Shown: piece after piece, positions 1 through 11,377 of the stretch
Layout: each line of letters opens with the position of its first letter
How positions within the stretch are numbered: the stretch's first letter is position 1
Source of the DNA: Zhengitettix transpicula
Lineage: Eukaryota > Arthropoda > Insecta > Orthoptera > Tetrigidae
Assembly (NCBI GenBank): GCA_037074705.1
Contig: CM073590.1
Span: forward strand, 241,793,601-241,857,600
Length of the DNA stretch: 64,000 nucleotides
Direction: 5' to 3'
Program-made: the position numbers and the translations under genes
Notes under the pieces: generated by a model
What the model saw: the letters and a program-made list of their open reading frames with translations, nothing else
The model's database searches: none
Told to the model about the DNA's origin: nothing

Positions 1-1398
1 TAATCTATTTTAAGGCCTGACGAAGTGCCAAAAATTGTGGACGAAAGTTGTTATATTATAATTTTTTGTTTTGTTTGAATAATACTAGTTTTTTACTTGT
101 TAAATTGCCCATTTTTTTCCTGTTTACTCTGCTTACTTATTAAATTATAAAGGCCATTAGAACGTGTATTGAAATTGCATCTGCGCATGCGCAGTAATTT
201 GTTTTAGCGCCTGATGAAGTGTAAAAGATTGTGGACGAAAGTCGTTATATTGTAATTTTTTGTTTAGTTTGAATAATACTATGTTTTATTTCTGCCAAAT
301 TACCCATTTTTTAGTTTATTTATGAAATCTCCTTACTTATTAAATTATAAATGCCAGTGCAATGTGTACAAAAAATTGCATCTGCGCATGCGCAATAAGT
401 TTAGTTTTAGGGCCTGATGAAATGCCAAAATTGTGGACGAAAGTCGTTATTTAGTAATTTTTTGTTTACTTTGAATAATACTACCTTCTTTTTTTCTGAC
501 CAATTCGCCATTTTTCTGTTTATTTATTAACTTTGGTTAATTATTAAATTATAAATTCAAGCGCATCGTATATTGAAATTGTATCTGCGCATGCGCAGTA
601 AAGTGTTTTAAAACCTGATGACGTGCCAAAAATTGTGGACGAAAATCCGTAATTTGTAATTTTTTGCTTAATTTAAATAATACTAGCTTTTTCCCCCCTG
701 ACAAATTCGCCATTTTTCAGCTTATTTATTAAATTTCCTTACTTATTAAACTGTAAATGCATCGTTTATTGTAATTGTATCTGCGCATGCGCATAAATTT
801 TTTTTTAGACCTGTTGAAGTATCAGAAATTGTGGACTAAAGTCCTTATATTGTAATTTTTTTGTTTACTTTGAATAATATTACCTTCTTTTTCTGACCAA
901 TTGGTCATTTTTCTGTTTGTTTATTAAGTCTGCTTACTTATTAAACTGTAAATGCATCCTGTATTGCAATTGTGTCTGCGCATGCGCATAAATTTGTTTT
1001 AAGGCCTGTTGAAGTATCAGAAATTGTGGACTAAAGTCCTTATATTGTAATTTTTTTGTTTACTTTGAATAATATTAGCTTTTTTTTCTCACCAATTGGT
1101 CATTTTTCTGTTTGTTTATTAAATCTGCTTACTTATTAAATCATAAATGCCAGCGGTATCGTGTACATCTGCGCATGCGCAGTAATTCGTTTTAAGGCCT
1201 GACGAAGTGTAAAAAATTGTGGACTAAAGTCGTTATATTTTTAATTTTCCTGTTTATTTTGAATAATACCATCTTTTTTTTCTGACAGATTTACCATTTT
1301 TCAGTTTTTTTTTATTAAACCTTCTTACTTATTAAATCATAAATGCCAGGGCAAGGTGTATTGAAATTGTATCTGCGCATGCGCAGTAAAGTGTTTTT
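1..1398 (+). repeat. Tandem array of ~200-bp retrozyme-like units
   Basis: About seven units sit head to tail. The perfect palindrome TGCGCATGCGCA recurs at 182, 383, 587, 782, 977, 1170 and 1374, so spacing is 193-204 bp. Each unit has the same order: the palindrome, about 20 bp of T-rich sequence, a conserved ~35-nt block beginning CTGATGA or a variant and ending GGACGAAAGTCG or GGACTAAAGTCC, then AT-rich sequence. The conserved block resembles the core of a type I hammerhead ribozyme. Metazoan retrozymes are known as tandem repeats of a few hundred bp with such ribozymes, and assignment to that class is inference. Units differ at many positions, so the array is not recent. The window edge cuts the first unit, so the array may continue to the left. 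Confidence 0.8.
414..449 (+). ncRNA. Hammerhead-ribozyme-like motif (representative unit)
   Basis: The core elements CTGATGA (414-420) and GAAA (439-442) are separated by a possible short helix II (GTGCC/GGAC type, with a bulge and one extra A). Equivalent blocks start at 211 and in each later unit. Some units have CTGACGA or CTGTTGA, and some have TAAA in place of GAAA. A competing fold is a simple hairpin: GGAC-GAAA-GTC in some units and GGAC-TAAA-GTCC in others, with the stem kept. I could not find a convincing helix I, so self-cleavage is unproven. Confidence 0.3.
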
Positions 1399-2449
1399 TT
1401 GGACTCGTTTCCTCTCGGAGACAAACGATATACCAATTATGCTTTCTATTTCTTGCTCCGTAGTTCTTTAATCACTTTATTCGTTACATAAAATATTCAA
1501 ATTTATCTGACTTTATGAGGTAATTTATTTTATTTCGTAGCTAATGTCGGATTAATTTTCAATCTCAAAACTAAGTGTGAAAATACAGTCCACCACCTTC
1601 GTGTGTATTGTGGTTTCAGTCTGCTGTTTTGACGGCGGTTAATATTCGGCTGATCCTCGTTTGAGCGGAGGCACAGTTCTTCAGGTCGACCGCCATGGTT
1701 CAGTTCAGTTACGACGGTCGCCGAGGACCTTGTTCTGTTACGAGGAAAACCTGCTTGCTCGAGTTGACACCGGCCAGTTCTACCCAAAACGAGAGTGGTT
1801 GGTTCCGAAAGATTGTGGACGACCTCCACGCACGAGCAAAATATACGGCGGCGGGCTTGAGAGGAAATCCATCAGCGTACAACCTGTCACGGATAAATTT
1901 GGCGGCCCATGTGTCTGTCTGTGTGTGTGTGTGTGAGTGGGCGACATGAACACGGGACAAACCTTTGGCTCTGCTCTGAAATCCTTACTTCATTTCCATT
2001 CTAACGTACGACCTCGTAAATTTATTGACCTGTGACAGGGAGAGGGGCCGGGCCGGTAGGCTTTTAATATGGGTTACAGGAGAGCCAATCAATTCAATCC
2101 GTTACGCAACACGGCGATGACGTCATCCGTTTACGAAATAACCATGAAAGATTATTTCATTTATTTTTAATCGTATTTGCACGTGTAAATAAAATAAAAT
2201 AACTAAATATAGCCATTAAACAGCAAGAATAAATCCATCCGCTGAATTATTTACATTAAAAATGTTAATAAATTTACACATGTAAAATTTTACATCGGTG
2301 GAGATAAATTTGGTGGTAAAGTAGACAATTGGAAAAAGTACTTAATTAAGTAATTGTCAAATTCCGGCATGTTTCAGAAGTGTGCAGTCAAAGATAATAT
2401 AATAACAGTAAAATACAGAGATATTTATATTATAAATAAATTATTAATT
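1399..2449. other. Unique sequence, no supported gene
   Basis: The repeat array ends in a run of T. The GC-richer part (about 1620-1960) is open in several frames on both strands, but no frame resembles a known family and no splice pattern is evident. A short (GT)n tract lies near 1918-1936. The rest is AT-rich. Confidence 0.5.
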
Positions 2450-3218
2450 TTTTCGTAAGGTAACGGACTACACGAGGTGGCAACTCCCCTTTAATACCGT
2501 AGGAAGGGATTTGAACCTGCAACAGGTAGGTCGGGCATTTGGTACTTGTCCCACGCGCTCCCGATGACGAGAGAGGAGTTTGCTGTGGGGACGCAGCATT
2601 CCCTTCTCCGTGCCTCGACCAGTTTAGGAGGCAGCTGGCCGATTGTTCCAATGGGAACAGAGAACAACTCTTACCGTATGCCCCAAGGTCTGCGACCCCG
2701 GAATCATACACCTCTCAAAACAGGCCGAAGTGACTTGTGAAAGGAGAAGGTGTCCCCAAAGGTAACCTACAACCTTCTGCCTGCGAGGGAATATTCCTCG
2801 CAGACAGCCTTTATATAGTTTTTTATTTTTAGGGCAACAGGCTGCATGAGGGTAATCCACGTTGGGTGAGCATAGGAAGGGATTTGAAACGGGGGATGCG
2901 GAAGGGTAGAGGAAGGTAGCCAAGGGTTGACTAGGGGCCCCGGGCTATCATTTTTTTTGTTTTTTAGGGGGATGTAGACAGGCTATGTACAGGGTAATCC
3001 ACATAGTGGCAACTCTCCTTTAATAGCACAGGAAAGTGAGTGAATGGGGGGATGCGGAAGGGTAGAGGAAGGTAGCCAAGGGTTAACTAGGGGCCCCAGG
3101 GCTATATTTTAAGGATTCTACCCAGTATTCAGCTAAAGAAATGCAGAGAAACCCCTAGAAAAACCTGCATCAGGTAGGTCGGGCATTGGGTACTTGCCTC
3201 TTCCGATAGCGGGCGTTG
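2450..3218 (-). mobile_element. RP1 retroposon string, three partial copies
   Basis: RP1 is defined here from about 30 copies in the window. Read 5' to 3', it has a terminal hairpin (arms TGCCTGCGAGAG and CTCTCGCAGGCA), a ~550-bp GC-rich body and an end reading GTAGCCTGTTGCCCT plus poly(A) (tail type A), or CATAGCCTGTCTACACC plus poly(A) (tail type B). This string holds three minus-strand pieces. 2450-2808 keeps both ends but has an internal deletion, 2817-2949 is a 3' fragment, and 2951-3218 is a type B copy. I see no tRNA-derived promoter and no conserved reading frame, so whether RP1 is a SINE or the 3' end of a LINE is open. Confidence 0.85.
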
Positions 3219-4318
3219 AAACATGAATTTTAAACAAAATATTTAGCTTAAATACCGAGAGAAAACGAAGCTTATAAATTATACAAAAGGGGTAGATTGT
3301 ATGAATATAAGGAAATTGAACTTAGATGGAAGAAATTAACACAAAAATGTCAGAAAGTGAAGAAGTTGCAAGGAAACGTATTTATAACACCAATAAAAAC
3401 TTATAAAAAAATGTTTATGACGGTCTTAAAGTGATTAAAAATTATTAATATACTTTATTTATTTACTATAAAACTGTATGTAGTTACACTCGCGTCTAAA
3501 AGTTGTTTTTCTTTGTAACGTGATGCGATTTGAATTAAACTTCCTCATTTGAGCCAATCAGAACCCCCAGCGGCTACGTCACGGCCATTCTGACGTCACT
3601 GCCCGAGCCATCGCCAATCAGAAACCGCAACGTCACACAGGTTTTATTCAACGCTAAGCTTTTATCAATAGTCCTAACAACTAGGACACAAAACATTATC
3701 TGGAATAAAATAACCAAAAAAAACATTTAATTACAATATAATGGCTAAATATCATCACAGAGTGATTTTTTTTCTGTGGCAGAATTAGCAAACAAATGGC
3801 GATTACAATTTATTTCGTTGTAGCGTCGAACTAGACATTTCCTAGTTTCAGCCTAATGAATGTAAGGTTCCAAAATTTAAAAAAGGTAATTACTAGCTTC
3901 TAAAAGAATGCCACGAGATTATTTTCACCATTACGTCATTTCACCTTTTCACCTTTTACATGATAACAACTTGTTATAATTCGGAAGAAATCTGAAAACA
4001 ATTCATGCGGGACGATCCACGCTTTTTTTTGTGTTTGGTAAATAGCATGAAACAAAATGGTCGACCGCATTAAACCTGGGTTTTTTATTATCATACATAA
4101 AATAAAATTCTAACGAGTTTAGCATTTAAACTTAATAAAATTAAGGTGAGAAGAGAGGAATTTATAGGAGAATTCAAAAGAGAAAATCGTAGCAGGTCTT
4201 GTTCACTGTAATGACCAATCATGGTGGGAAACTAGAATCAAAAAAGACGGATTTAATGTAAAACTTGTATCGAAACGTGAATTAGGACAATTTTTGTATA
4301 TATTATATACATATATAT
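3219..4318. other. AT-rich unique sequence, no gene
   Basis: No open frame or recognised repeat, apart from the CCAAT/CRE cluster listed separately at 3545-3650. The right part grades into the TA-rich target of the solo LTR at 4319. Confidence 0.5.
3545..3650 (+). promoter_or_regulatory. CCAAT-box and CRE-like cluster
   Basis: Two CCAATCAG boxes and several (T)ACGTCA(C)-type motifs, including TGACGTCA, lie within about 100 bp. The combination CCAATCAG, CAGC, TACGTCAC is also found at 6380-6450 and 24530-24580 inside a duplicated segment. This resembles a core promoter, perhaps of a mobile element. No transcript is identified. Confidence 0.35.
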
Positions 4319-5088
4319 TGTAGTATACAAATTGGGCAGATCTATTATTTAAAATCTTAAAAACAACTGAACACTAGAACAATTAAAATGAGAACAAGAT
4401 TAAAAGTGAAAAGATTGACTCTAACAATTTTAATCAAAAAGAAGAGAACGAAATCTAACGGCTATCTTTCAATTACGTTTACATAATTAATTGTTTCGTA
4501 AGTTGTTACTCACGTCTGCCCAGCATTCCAGGGTACCTTTATTTTCGAGAACACTATTGAGGGTTTTACACTGCTTCTAAACTCACAGATTTTAAATCAA
4601 AATTTTTATATGTCGTCAGGAACTCGGGTGATCCTCCTTTCGGCATCTATCGGTTGACCGCTCGCCTTAGGTGAACTTCTGCGCTTTGTCGATTGGGTAG
4701 TCTTTATTGTTCCGGACTTAAACCGAAACTTTTGCTATTTCTGGCCGGCTATGGACACAAAAACTGCTTTTTCTTAGCAGGTTTTGACGTTATACGTTTA
4801 TGAATGTTTTACTTTGTCCTGCTAATTGCCAACCCTGTTGAATTCTCCTTCCAAAAACTGTTATACCTCGACGAGGTCTTACCGTGAACTGTATCTCACC
4901 AAATCTCCCTGCGAACTTTACTGTCGTCTCGCAATTTAGCGCGGATACGCCATTTTGACGGACCTTCCGACAAAGGAACAGAGCCGGGTTTTCTACTGTT
5001 GTTCCAAAGCTCCTGCCGCTACAAAGGATTTCTCAATCAATTTATATTTTCAATTTCACAATTAACGTCTTAATTAATTGGCATTACA
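4319..5088 (-). mobile_element. Solo LTR of family LT1
   Basis: A 770-bp segment begins TGTAGTATAC and ends GGCATTACA. It is flanked on both sides by ATAT (4315-4318 and 5089-5092) in a TA-rich target, as expected for a solo LTR with a 4-bp duplication. It is alignable by eye with 59698-60661 (same strand), with 40590-41715 and 56900-57542 (opposite strand) and with a fragment at 12758-13040. Shared landmarks are GAGAACGAAATCT and AGGAACTCGG. The minus-strand call follows from the primer-site motifs seen next to other copies. No gag or pol sequence is present, and superfamily (Gypsy-like) is inference. Confidence 0.7.
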
Positions 5089-5285
5089 ATATATAGAAAC
5101 CAATTACCAATTAAGGCTACTTTCTGAATTTTTACACAGTAAAAATAATTCTAACACCATTAATGTAAAAACCAGATACCGATTCATTATTTACAACCTT
5201 ATAGTTTTTATGAATCTCTCTGTTCTGTAGCGTTTATTCAGATTTATAAATTCTATTCACCTACAATAATATCTTTAAAAAAGTT

Positions 5286-5796
5286 GTCTGCGAGGGCTAT
5301 TCTCTCGCAGGCAGAACCTTGCAGGTTACCTTCTCCTCTCTCCATTTTTGAACTAAGGTTCCCCACAAGCCGAGACACTTCGGCCTGTTTTGATAGGTGT
5401 ATGTTCCGGGAGGTCACAGACCTTGGGCACACGGTAAGAGTTGTTTTTCTCTGTTCCCGTTGGAACAGTCAGCCAGCTGCCTCCTAAACTAGGTCAAGGA
5501 ACGCAGAAGGGAATGTTGCGTCCCCACAGCAAACTCCTCTCTCGCTATCGGAAGGGCGTGGGACAAGTACCCAATGCCCGACCTACCTGATTCAGGTTTT
5601 TCTAGGGTTTTGCCTGCATAACTTTTAGGTGAATTGCCGAGTAGGATCCTTAAACTACTGCCCGGGAGCCCTAGTTAACCCTTGGCTACCTTCCTCTACC
5701 CTTCCGCATCCCCCCTTTAAAATCCCGTCCTATGCTATTAAACGGGAGTTGCCACCACGTGGATTACCCTCATGCAGCCTGTTACCCTAAAAAAAT
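5286..5796 (+). mobile_element. RP1 copy, near full length, tail type A
   Basis: It starts at the 5' hairpin and ends at GTTACCCTAAAAAAA. A likely 8-bp target duplication, ATCTTTAA, lies just left of the element and directly after the A tail. Reading frames in the body are interrupted, as in other copies. Confidence 0.85.
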
Positions 5797-6179
5797 CTTT
5801 AATATCAAAGAAACTAATTTACTTTAGAAATCTGTGGTCCCCCCCCCCACTCCGTTCGATGTCTCTTTGGTACTTGGTGCTGGTGCTGTGACCGCGAGGT
5901 ACCAACCACCACTCAGTCACGGAGCAGACCCTTTTGTAGACTAATTAATTATACTGTCCGCGGTTTCATTCTTCTGTCAAACAGGCGCGAAATTCTTGTG
6001 CGTCGGCCAGAGAATCGATTTTAAAATTGTACGTGGCTGGCTCAATTCCACGGAATCTGCCCCCACCAAAGGGGAACCAGCAAGGAACAAAGGAATAAGG
6101 CGGTAGAGAGAGGGAACTCTGTTGACACTTACGGTGATAACGGACAGGATAATGAGGAACTGAATAGTCTCGTGCGGTA
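5797..6179. other. Unique sequence with short C run
   Basis: No gene recognised. A C9 run lies near 5840. A minus-strand frame at 5966-6220 is open for 84 codons but matches nothing I know and crosses into the duplicated segment. Confidence 0.45.
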
Positions 6180-7012
6180 GAAAAATGGCGATTAAACCAT
6201 ACGGTCGTCATGAACGTCACTGGAACATCTTTAAAACGCGCTCATTCTGAGTCACACGAGGGGCAGTCTGCGCCGTAGATGTTCCCGTACTCGTGTCCAT
6301 CGTGATGGATACTTTTGTTTTACGAATGGTGGCCGAGTTTAAAAACATATTCATGTTAGCGGTATTTTAAAGAAGCCTTGCCTTTTGAACCAATCAGACC
6401 CCAGCTACTACGTCACAAGCTACGTCACATCGAGCCTCCCCTCTAGTAAAAGGCCGGGGCTGTCCGCCATTTTTAATCTTGACTTACTCGTGGATTAAGC
6501 AAGCACGTGTCGGTTGTAAAGCATGGAAGGTTTTAAGATTGAATTCATAACGTTTAAATTATTTAGTCTCGATTGCAGCGGACTACATAAATGTTTTATT
6601 TTCTCAAGAATTATTTTATCTCCACTAAACTATTAAGATTTCCTAAGTTCATAAGGAGAGGAATAAGGAAAAAGGCAGGGGAATATATAGAAAAAAAATA
6701 GAAAAAATGGAACAAGAAGATAAACGATTAAAATTTCATAAGGAAACTGAAAATAATAAATCAAAATTCTCATTATTTGTAAATTTTAAAGATTTAAATT
6801 AAATTAATAATCGTAAAAGATGGAATTAAAATTTCCATCACGTATGGTAGACAAAAAATAATTTTAATTGTTTAAAAAAAAGGGATTAATCACTTCTTTA
6901 AAAATTAAAACTACATAGCAATTGATTACAGCACGTATTATTAATCACTTACAGCAGATTGAGCTTCAAACGATACAGTATATTCTTGTTTATTGTTTTC
7001 TTGATGAGCAAT
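6180..7012 (+). repeat. 0.8-kb duplicated segment, copy 1
   Basis: This matches 24340-25195 in the same orientation, 18.2 kb away, across nearly its whole length. It includes a promoter-like part (two CRE-like ACGTCAC motifs, a CCAATCAG box and a YY1-like GCCATTTTT) followed by AT-rich sequence. Copies differ by substitutions and small indels; a 31-codon frame starting near 6707 in this copy is broken in the other. It may be an uncharacterised element or an old segmental duplication. The RP1 pair at 7013 interrupts its right edge. Confidence 0.75.
6375..6480 (+). promoter_or_regulatory. CCAAT/CRE/YY1-like cluster
   Basis: In order: an AACCAATCAG box, CTACTACGTCAC, CTACGTCAC and CCGCCATTTTT, within 105 bp. 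The same order is kept at 24530-24620. The spacing resembles a TATA-less promoter, which is inference. Confidence 0.4.
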
Positions 7013-7910
7013 ATATTTTTTTTTAGGGTAACAGACTACATGAGGGAAATACACATGGTGCCAACTCCCCTTTAATAGCATAGGAAGGGATTTGGAAGGG
7101 GGGATTCGGAAGGGTAGAGGTAGGTAGCCAAGGGTTAACTAGGGCCTCCGGGCTGTATTTTAAGGATCCTACCCGGCATTCGCATAAAAGTAATGCAGGG
7201 AAAACGCTAGAAAAACCTGCATCAGGTTGGTCGGGCATTGGGTACTTGTGCCACGCCCTTCCGATAGCGGGAGAGGAGTTTGCTGTGGGGACGCAGCTTT
7301 CCCTTCTCTGTGCCTCGACCAGTTTAAGAGGCAGCTGGCCGACTGATCTAATGGGAATAACCGACAACTTTTCTTTTTTTATTTAGGGTAACAAGCTACA
7401 TGAGGGTGATCCACGTTGGGCAACTCCCCTTTAATAGCATAGAATGGGATTTGAAAGGGGGGATGCGGAAGGGTAGAGGAAGGTAGCCAAGGGTTAACTA
7501 GAACCCCCGGGCTATGGTTTAAGGATCCTACCCGGCAATTCGCCTAAAAGTAATGCAGGGAAAACACTAGAAAAACCTGCATCAGGTAGGTCGGGCATTG
7601 TGGTACTTGTCCCACGCCCTTCCGACAGCGAGAGCGGACTTTGCTGTGGGGACGCAATTTAGGAGGCAGCTGGCCGAGTGTTCCAGTGGGAATAGCGGAC
7701 AACTCTTACCGTATTCCGAAGGTCTGAGACCCCGGAACATACACCTCTCAGAACAGGCCGAGGTGCCTCGGCTTGTGGGAACCTTAGTTCAAAAACGGAG
7801 AGAGGAAAAGGCATCCCCAAAGGTAGCCCCTTTGTGACTCTCCTACAAGGTTCTGCCTGCGAGAGAACATCCCTCGCAGGTATTGCCTGCGAGAGAATAG
7901 CCCTCACAGA
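7013..7910 (-). mobile_element. RP1 pair, head to tail, minus strand
   Basis: One copy is 7013-7370, 5'-truncated with an A-type tail. The other is 7371-7910 and reaches the 5' hairpin module, which is repeated twice (about 7850-7880 and 7884-7910). They abut with only the T-rich (poly(A) complement) tract between them. The pair sits at the right edge of duplicated segment copy 1. Confidence 0.85.
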
Positions 7911-8770
7911 CCTTGGCATTAAGTGATTTATTCACAAATAAAATACTTTCCTTGACACATAGTAAACCAAATTATGACTGGCGGGAAATGCGTCTTCACC
8001 GTTGATCAATTCATATTAATATACGTCTTCAGCGAGTCCGAAGAGTTACGCCATTGAGGTAGCAGATACCAAGAAATATCGATATTTGCAGTATATTAAG
8101 GTTCAGCCTCATGAGCTACATTCCAATGGAAGCACCAATCAAAAACCCGCCACGTTATCTTCTTTATTCTACGTGATGTTAAGCTGCATTCTATTTGGAG
8201 TCGTTGGTATTTTTTTTAATAAAAAAAAACATGTGATTAATTTAACGAAGGACAATTTTGTCCTGTAAAGGAAAAAGGGGATTATATTTATTCACCATTC
8301 GCGTTACAATGACCTGCAGACTGCGGTATTTTCTCCTCGGATGTGGTTAGAGCCGCTCTTCTCCACGGTTTCGTGACTCTCCTCACACTCTCATTAAAAT
8401 ATCACGGCTCGAGTCGGCGAATTTGTCCACATAAGCGGGAGGGAGCCCTCATTATTCCGCCGGTAATTAAACAGTGGCACACATAAAGTACAACTAGTGT
8501 TTAATTAATGTGAAAATTAACGAAACCTACAGTTAATCATCGCCTGCAATTTAAATTTTAAATTGAATAATTTCTTGCTGTCTTGTTGCTCCTCTTCTTT
8601 TTTTTTTTTTTGCGTCCGTCGTGGTGTTGGTGGTGGTGATGGTGAGCAGCCAAGGGTGACTGAAGCCCAGAGACTTGTTGAAGGCCGCCATCTAGATAAC
8701 GTGGCTGACGTTGCCCGGTACTTTGCATTCTTCATTCTCACCTCGTCTGTTGGAGATCGCGCCGAACGGT
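7911..8770. other. Unique sequence, no supported gene
   Basis: A 60-codon frame at 8086-8268 encodes a hydrophobic stretch ending in basic residues, but it lacks any recognised motif and is probably chance. A T-run lies near 8599-8611 and a GGT-rich patch near 8622-8645. Confidence 0.45.
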
Positions 8771-9865
8771 AATTGCCATGACAGAAGATGAAGAAGAGTG
8801 TGGAGGAGAATAGAAGAAGAAAATTTAGGAGGAGGTGGAGAAATATGAAAATAAGTAGTAATTGGGGAATGAGAAGGAAGAATAGGAAGAATCAGTAGGA
8901 AAAATACGGAGAAAGCATATGAGAAGCAGGAGAAGAGATAAATAAACGGATAAGCAGTAGAGTAAGAGGAAGATTAAGAAAGAAGTGGAAGAGAAGGTGG
9001 AGTTGGAAGTAAAGATGAAGAAAAGACGAAGCAGACGAATGAAACAGATAAGGACAAGGTAATAAAAAGTAAAGTAATCAGACGGATGAGAACTAGGAGG
9101 AGTAGGAGTAAGTGAATTAGTGGAAGAATAAGAATGAAGGGTAGGAGAAAGTGGAGTAGGAAGAAAAGACGAGAAAAAGAGGAAGAAGTATAAGGAAACA
9201 GTTCACGACGAGAAATAGAAAAAGTAAAGTAAACAGACGGATGAGGAGTAAGAACAGATGAAGATTCAGAATTAAAAGCAGGAGTAGGATCTGGAAGAAT
9301 AAGGCTGGCAGAATACAAAGAAGAGAAAGCTTTATAGAGGAGAAGACCGCTAAGGATAATAATGCGCAATAAGGGAGAATGTGAAGCATAAAGTGAAAGG
9401 AGGCAGAAGAGGAAAAGGAGAAGGTGAAGGATACGGATAAGGACAGGGAAGAGAAGAAAAAGAGGAAGTAAAAAGTCGGATAAGGAGAAGAAGAATAAGA
9501 AAAATCGGGAGGAGGAGAGGAGAAGTAAAATAAAATGAAGAAAAAGCGATAAATAGGAGAATAAGGCGAAGGAGGAGGAGGAGAGTAAAGGACGATTAGG
9601 ATAATTTGGAGTAGGAAGAAAATAAGATGGAAGAGGAAAAGTAAGAGAAGAAGAAGAGTACTAAGGAGAAGGAGGAGGATGTCGAAGAGTAACAGGGAAG
9701 GGTAGGAGCAGGTGGTGTTGGAAGAAGAAGGAAGGAGAGAAAGAGGAGTGGAATAAAATGGATAAAGACGACTATAGAGAGAAGGATGAAAAGAAGAGGG
9801 AGAATAAGAAGGAAGAGGAGGAGAAGGTGGAGGGGGAGATAAAGAATTGACGAGGAACAGAAGAA
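8771..9865 (+). repeat. 1.1-kb polypurine (GAA/GGA-rich) tract
   Basis: Almost all A and G on the plus strand, made of irregular GAA, GAG, AGG and GGA repeats with scattered pyrimidines. The minus strand therefore stays open for long stretches rich in Ser, Leu, Phe and Pro (for example 9117-9926). That is compositional, not a gene. Such tracts can form triplex (H-DNA) structures. Confidence 0.8.
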
Positions 9866-11149
9866 CGATAAAGGACTTTGGTCTTTTTCGAAGCATAACT
9901 GTAAAACTGTTTTCCCACCCACCCACCTCCTGTTGAAGAATGTCAAGAGAACGTATTTACCGAACACGTGTCAGTCATAAATTTTTGTTTCGAAATCTCG
10001 GCTCGATCTCTTGGCCTGTTCCAGGTAATTAATATTCCTCCGCAGCTGAAACCCATACATTTTCCTCCACTCGTATCGAACCGGATACGCCGTTTAACGT
10101 ACGGTAAAAGTCTGATTGTTAATGACAATAGCCAATTACCGTCGAGATTTATTCCTGCTACGGAATTAATAAATTTCCGTTGCTTGTAAGTAGAGCTCGT
10201 GCGTGTCTCTGGCTAATGAAACTATCAACTGTTGGCCGAAGCGTCCCCGCGGTGTTCTACTGCACTTGAGCAGTCGTCATAATTAAGACTACAAGGTTTG
10301 CTTTTCCCTTTCCACGTCTAGGTGTAATTACGCATACTTTTCTTCAGCGCAGAGAGGCTCGGCGGACGACGTTTCCGTAATACTTTTGCTCTTTGCCGGC
10401 GATAATTAACTTGTAGTTTCCTGAGTTACGAGGAGCAGGTGTGTTCCTCCTTGGCAACTGACGGACACTCGGTCGACATTTAACAAGGGGGCCGGTCGTT
10501 GAAGAAGAAGACTGTGTAATTTACCGTTCCTGGCACAGGGGAGGAGCTGCTAAACGTCCCCAACAACATTTGCACAACTCTTTTTCGCGTAATCCAGGCA
10601 CGACTCCTCGAGAGCGGGCGGACAATAGTAAATAGATACAGACGCGAGATGACATGTTTAGTCAAGGCTCTCTTACCAAAGGGTTACGTAAATGTTGTCT
10701 GCGTTCTGCCGTTACGCTTCGGTTGAGTTTAACGACATTGAGAAGATCGGGGGAGGGGGTGGGGTGGAATTAAATAATTTGATCTGCGTAGTTGCAGTGG
10801 CCGCGTCACCCTACAGGCAGACTAATATCATTCCAGAGATAATTTAACACGAGATACAACTTTGCTTGTTGAAAACAGCCTTGTAGAGGAATTAACGAAT
10901 TTAACCCCCTTAGATGTGGAGGATCAATAACTTAACAGTTGGCCAGAAAATCACATTGCTGTCTATCAACGAAGAATAAATAAATTACCAAAATAAAGAT
11001 TATAAATGTTTTAGCCTGTTATATTCCTATTTTTATTATAACAACATGGATTCATATATAATTTAAGTGTTAATGGAAGTTTATTCCCCTGTAGTCAGGT
11101 TTTTTGTTTTTTTTTTAAAAAATCCTGAATTACATGAGGGTTTGAAAAT
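9866..11149. other. Unique, moderately GC-rich sequence
   Basis: No repeat family recognised and no convincing exon. It contains several TAATTA-type motifs and non-repetitive GC-richer blocks (about 10000-10860) that could be conserved non-coding DNA. A T-run interrupted by A's lies near 11100-11120, close to the LINE relic. Confidence 0.45.
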
Positions 11150-11377
11150 TTATACCATGTATAAAGATTTTGATATCAATTTTTGATTCTATCAATAATT
11201 ATATATATTGTGATTGGAAAACTGAAAAATTTGGGCAATTCTGTACCTATTTTACAATGGTTTCAAAATAATGTATTAAATATATTACGACTTCTAAAAT
11301 ATAATCAATCAATAGTAATGCCAGGTGTACCACAGGGTTGTATTCTTGGCCCATTATTGATTAATAATTTTTTGTAA
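11150..11377 (+). pseudogene. LINE reverse-transcriptase fragment (motifs A and B)
   Basis: Allowing frameshifts, the translation shows an FDSINNYIL-like segment (RT motif with the first catalytic Asp region), KLKNLGNSVPILQWF, and then MPGVPQGCILGPLL, which matches the VPQGSILGPLLF motif of Jockey-type LINE reverse transcriptases. The frame stops at 11377. Its GVPQG motif is also the first unit of the satellite that follows, so this looks like the original gene context from which the satellite expanded. Confidence 0.7.

Noticed and set aside
1..1398. CRISPR array interpretation of the regular repeats
   Set aside because: Whole ~200-bp units are repeated, not short repeats with unique spacers, and the setting is clearly eukaryotic.
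2505..2535. tRNA-like box B (GGTTCAAATCC on the minus strand) in the first RP1 copy
   Set aside because: It is created by the internal deletion joining two RP1 parts in this copy only; other copies lack it and no box A lies at the right distance.
9117..9926. 269-codon minus-strand open frame rich in Ser, Leu, Phe and Pro
   Set aside because: Product of the polypurine tract; no domain, no start context, and overlapping frames are equally open.
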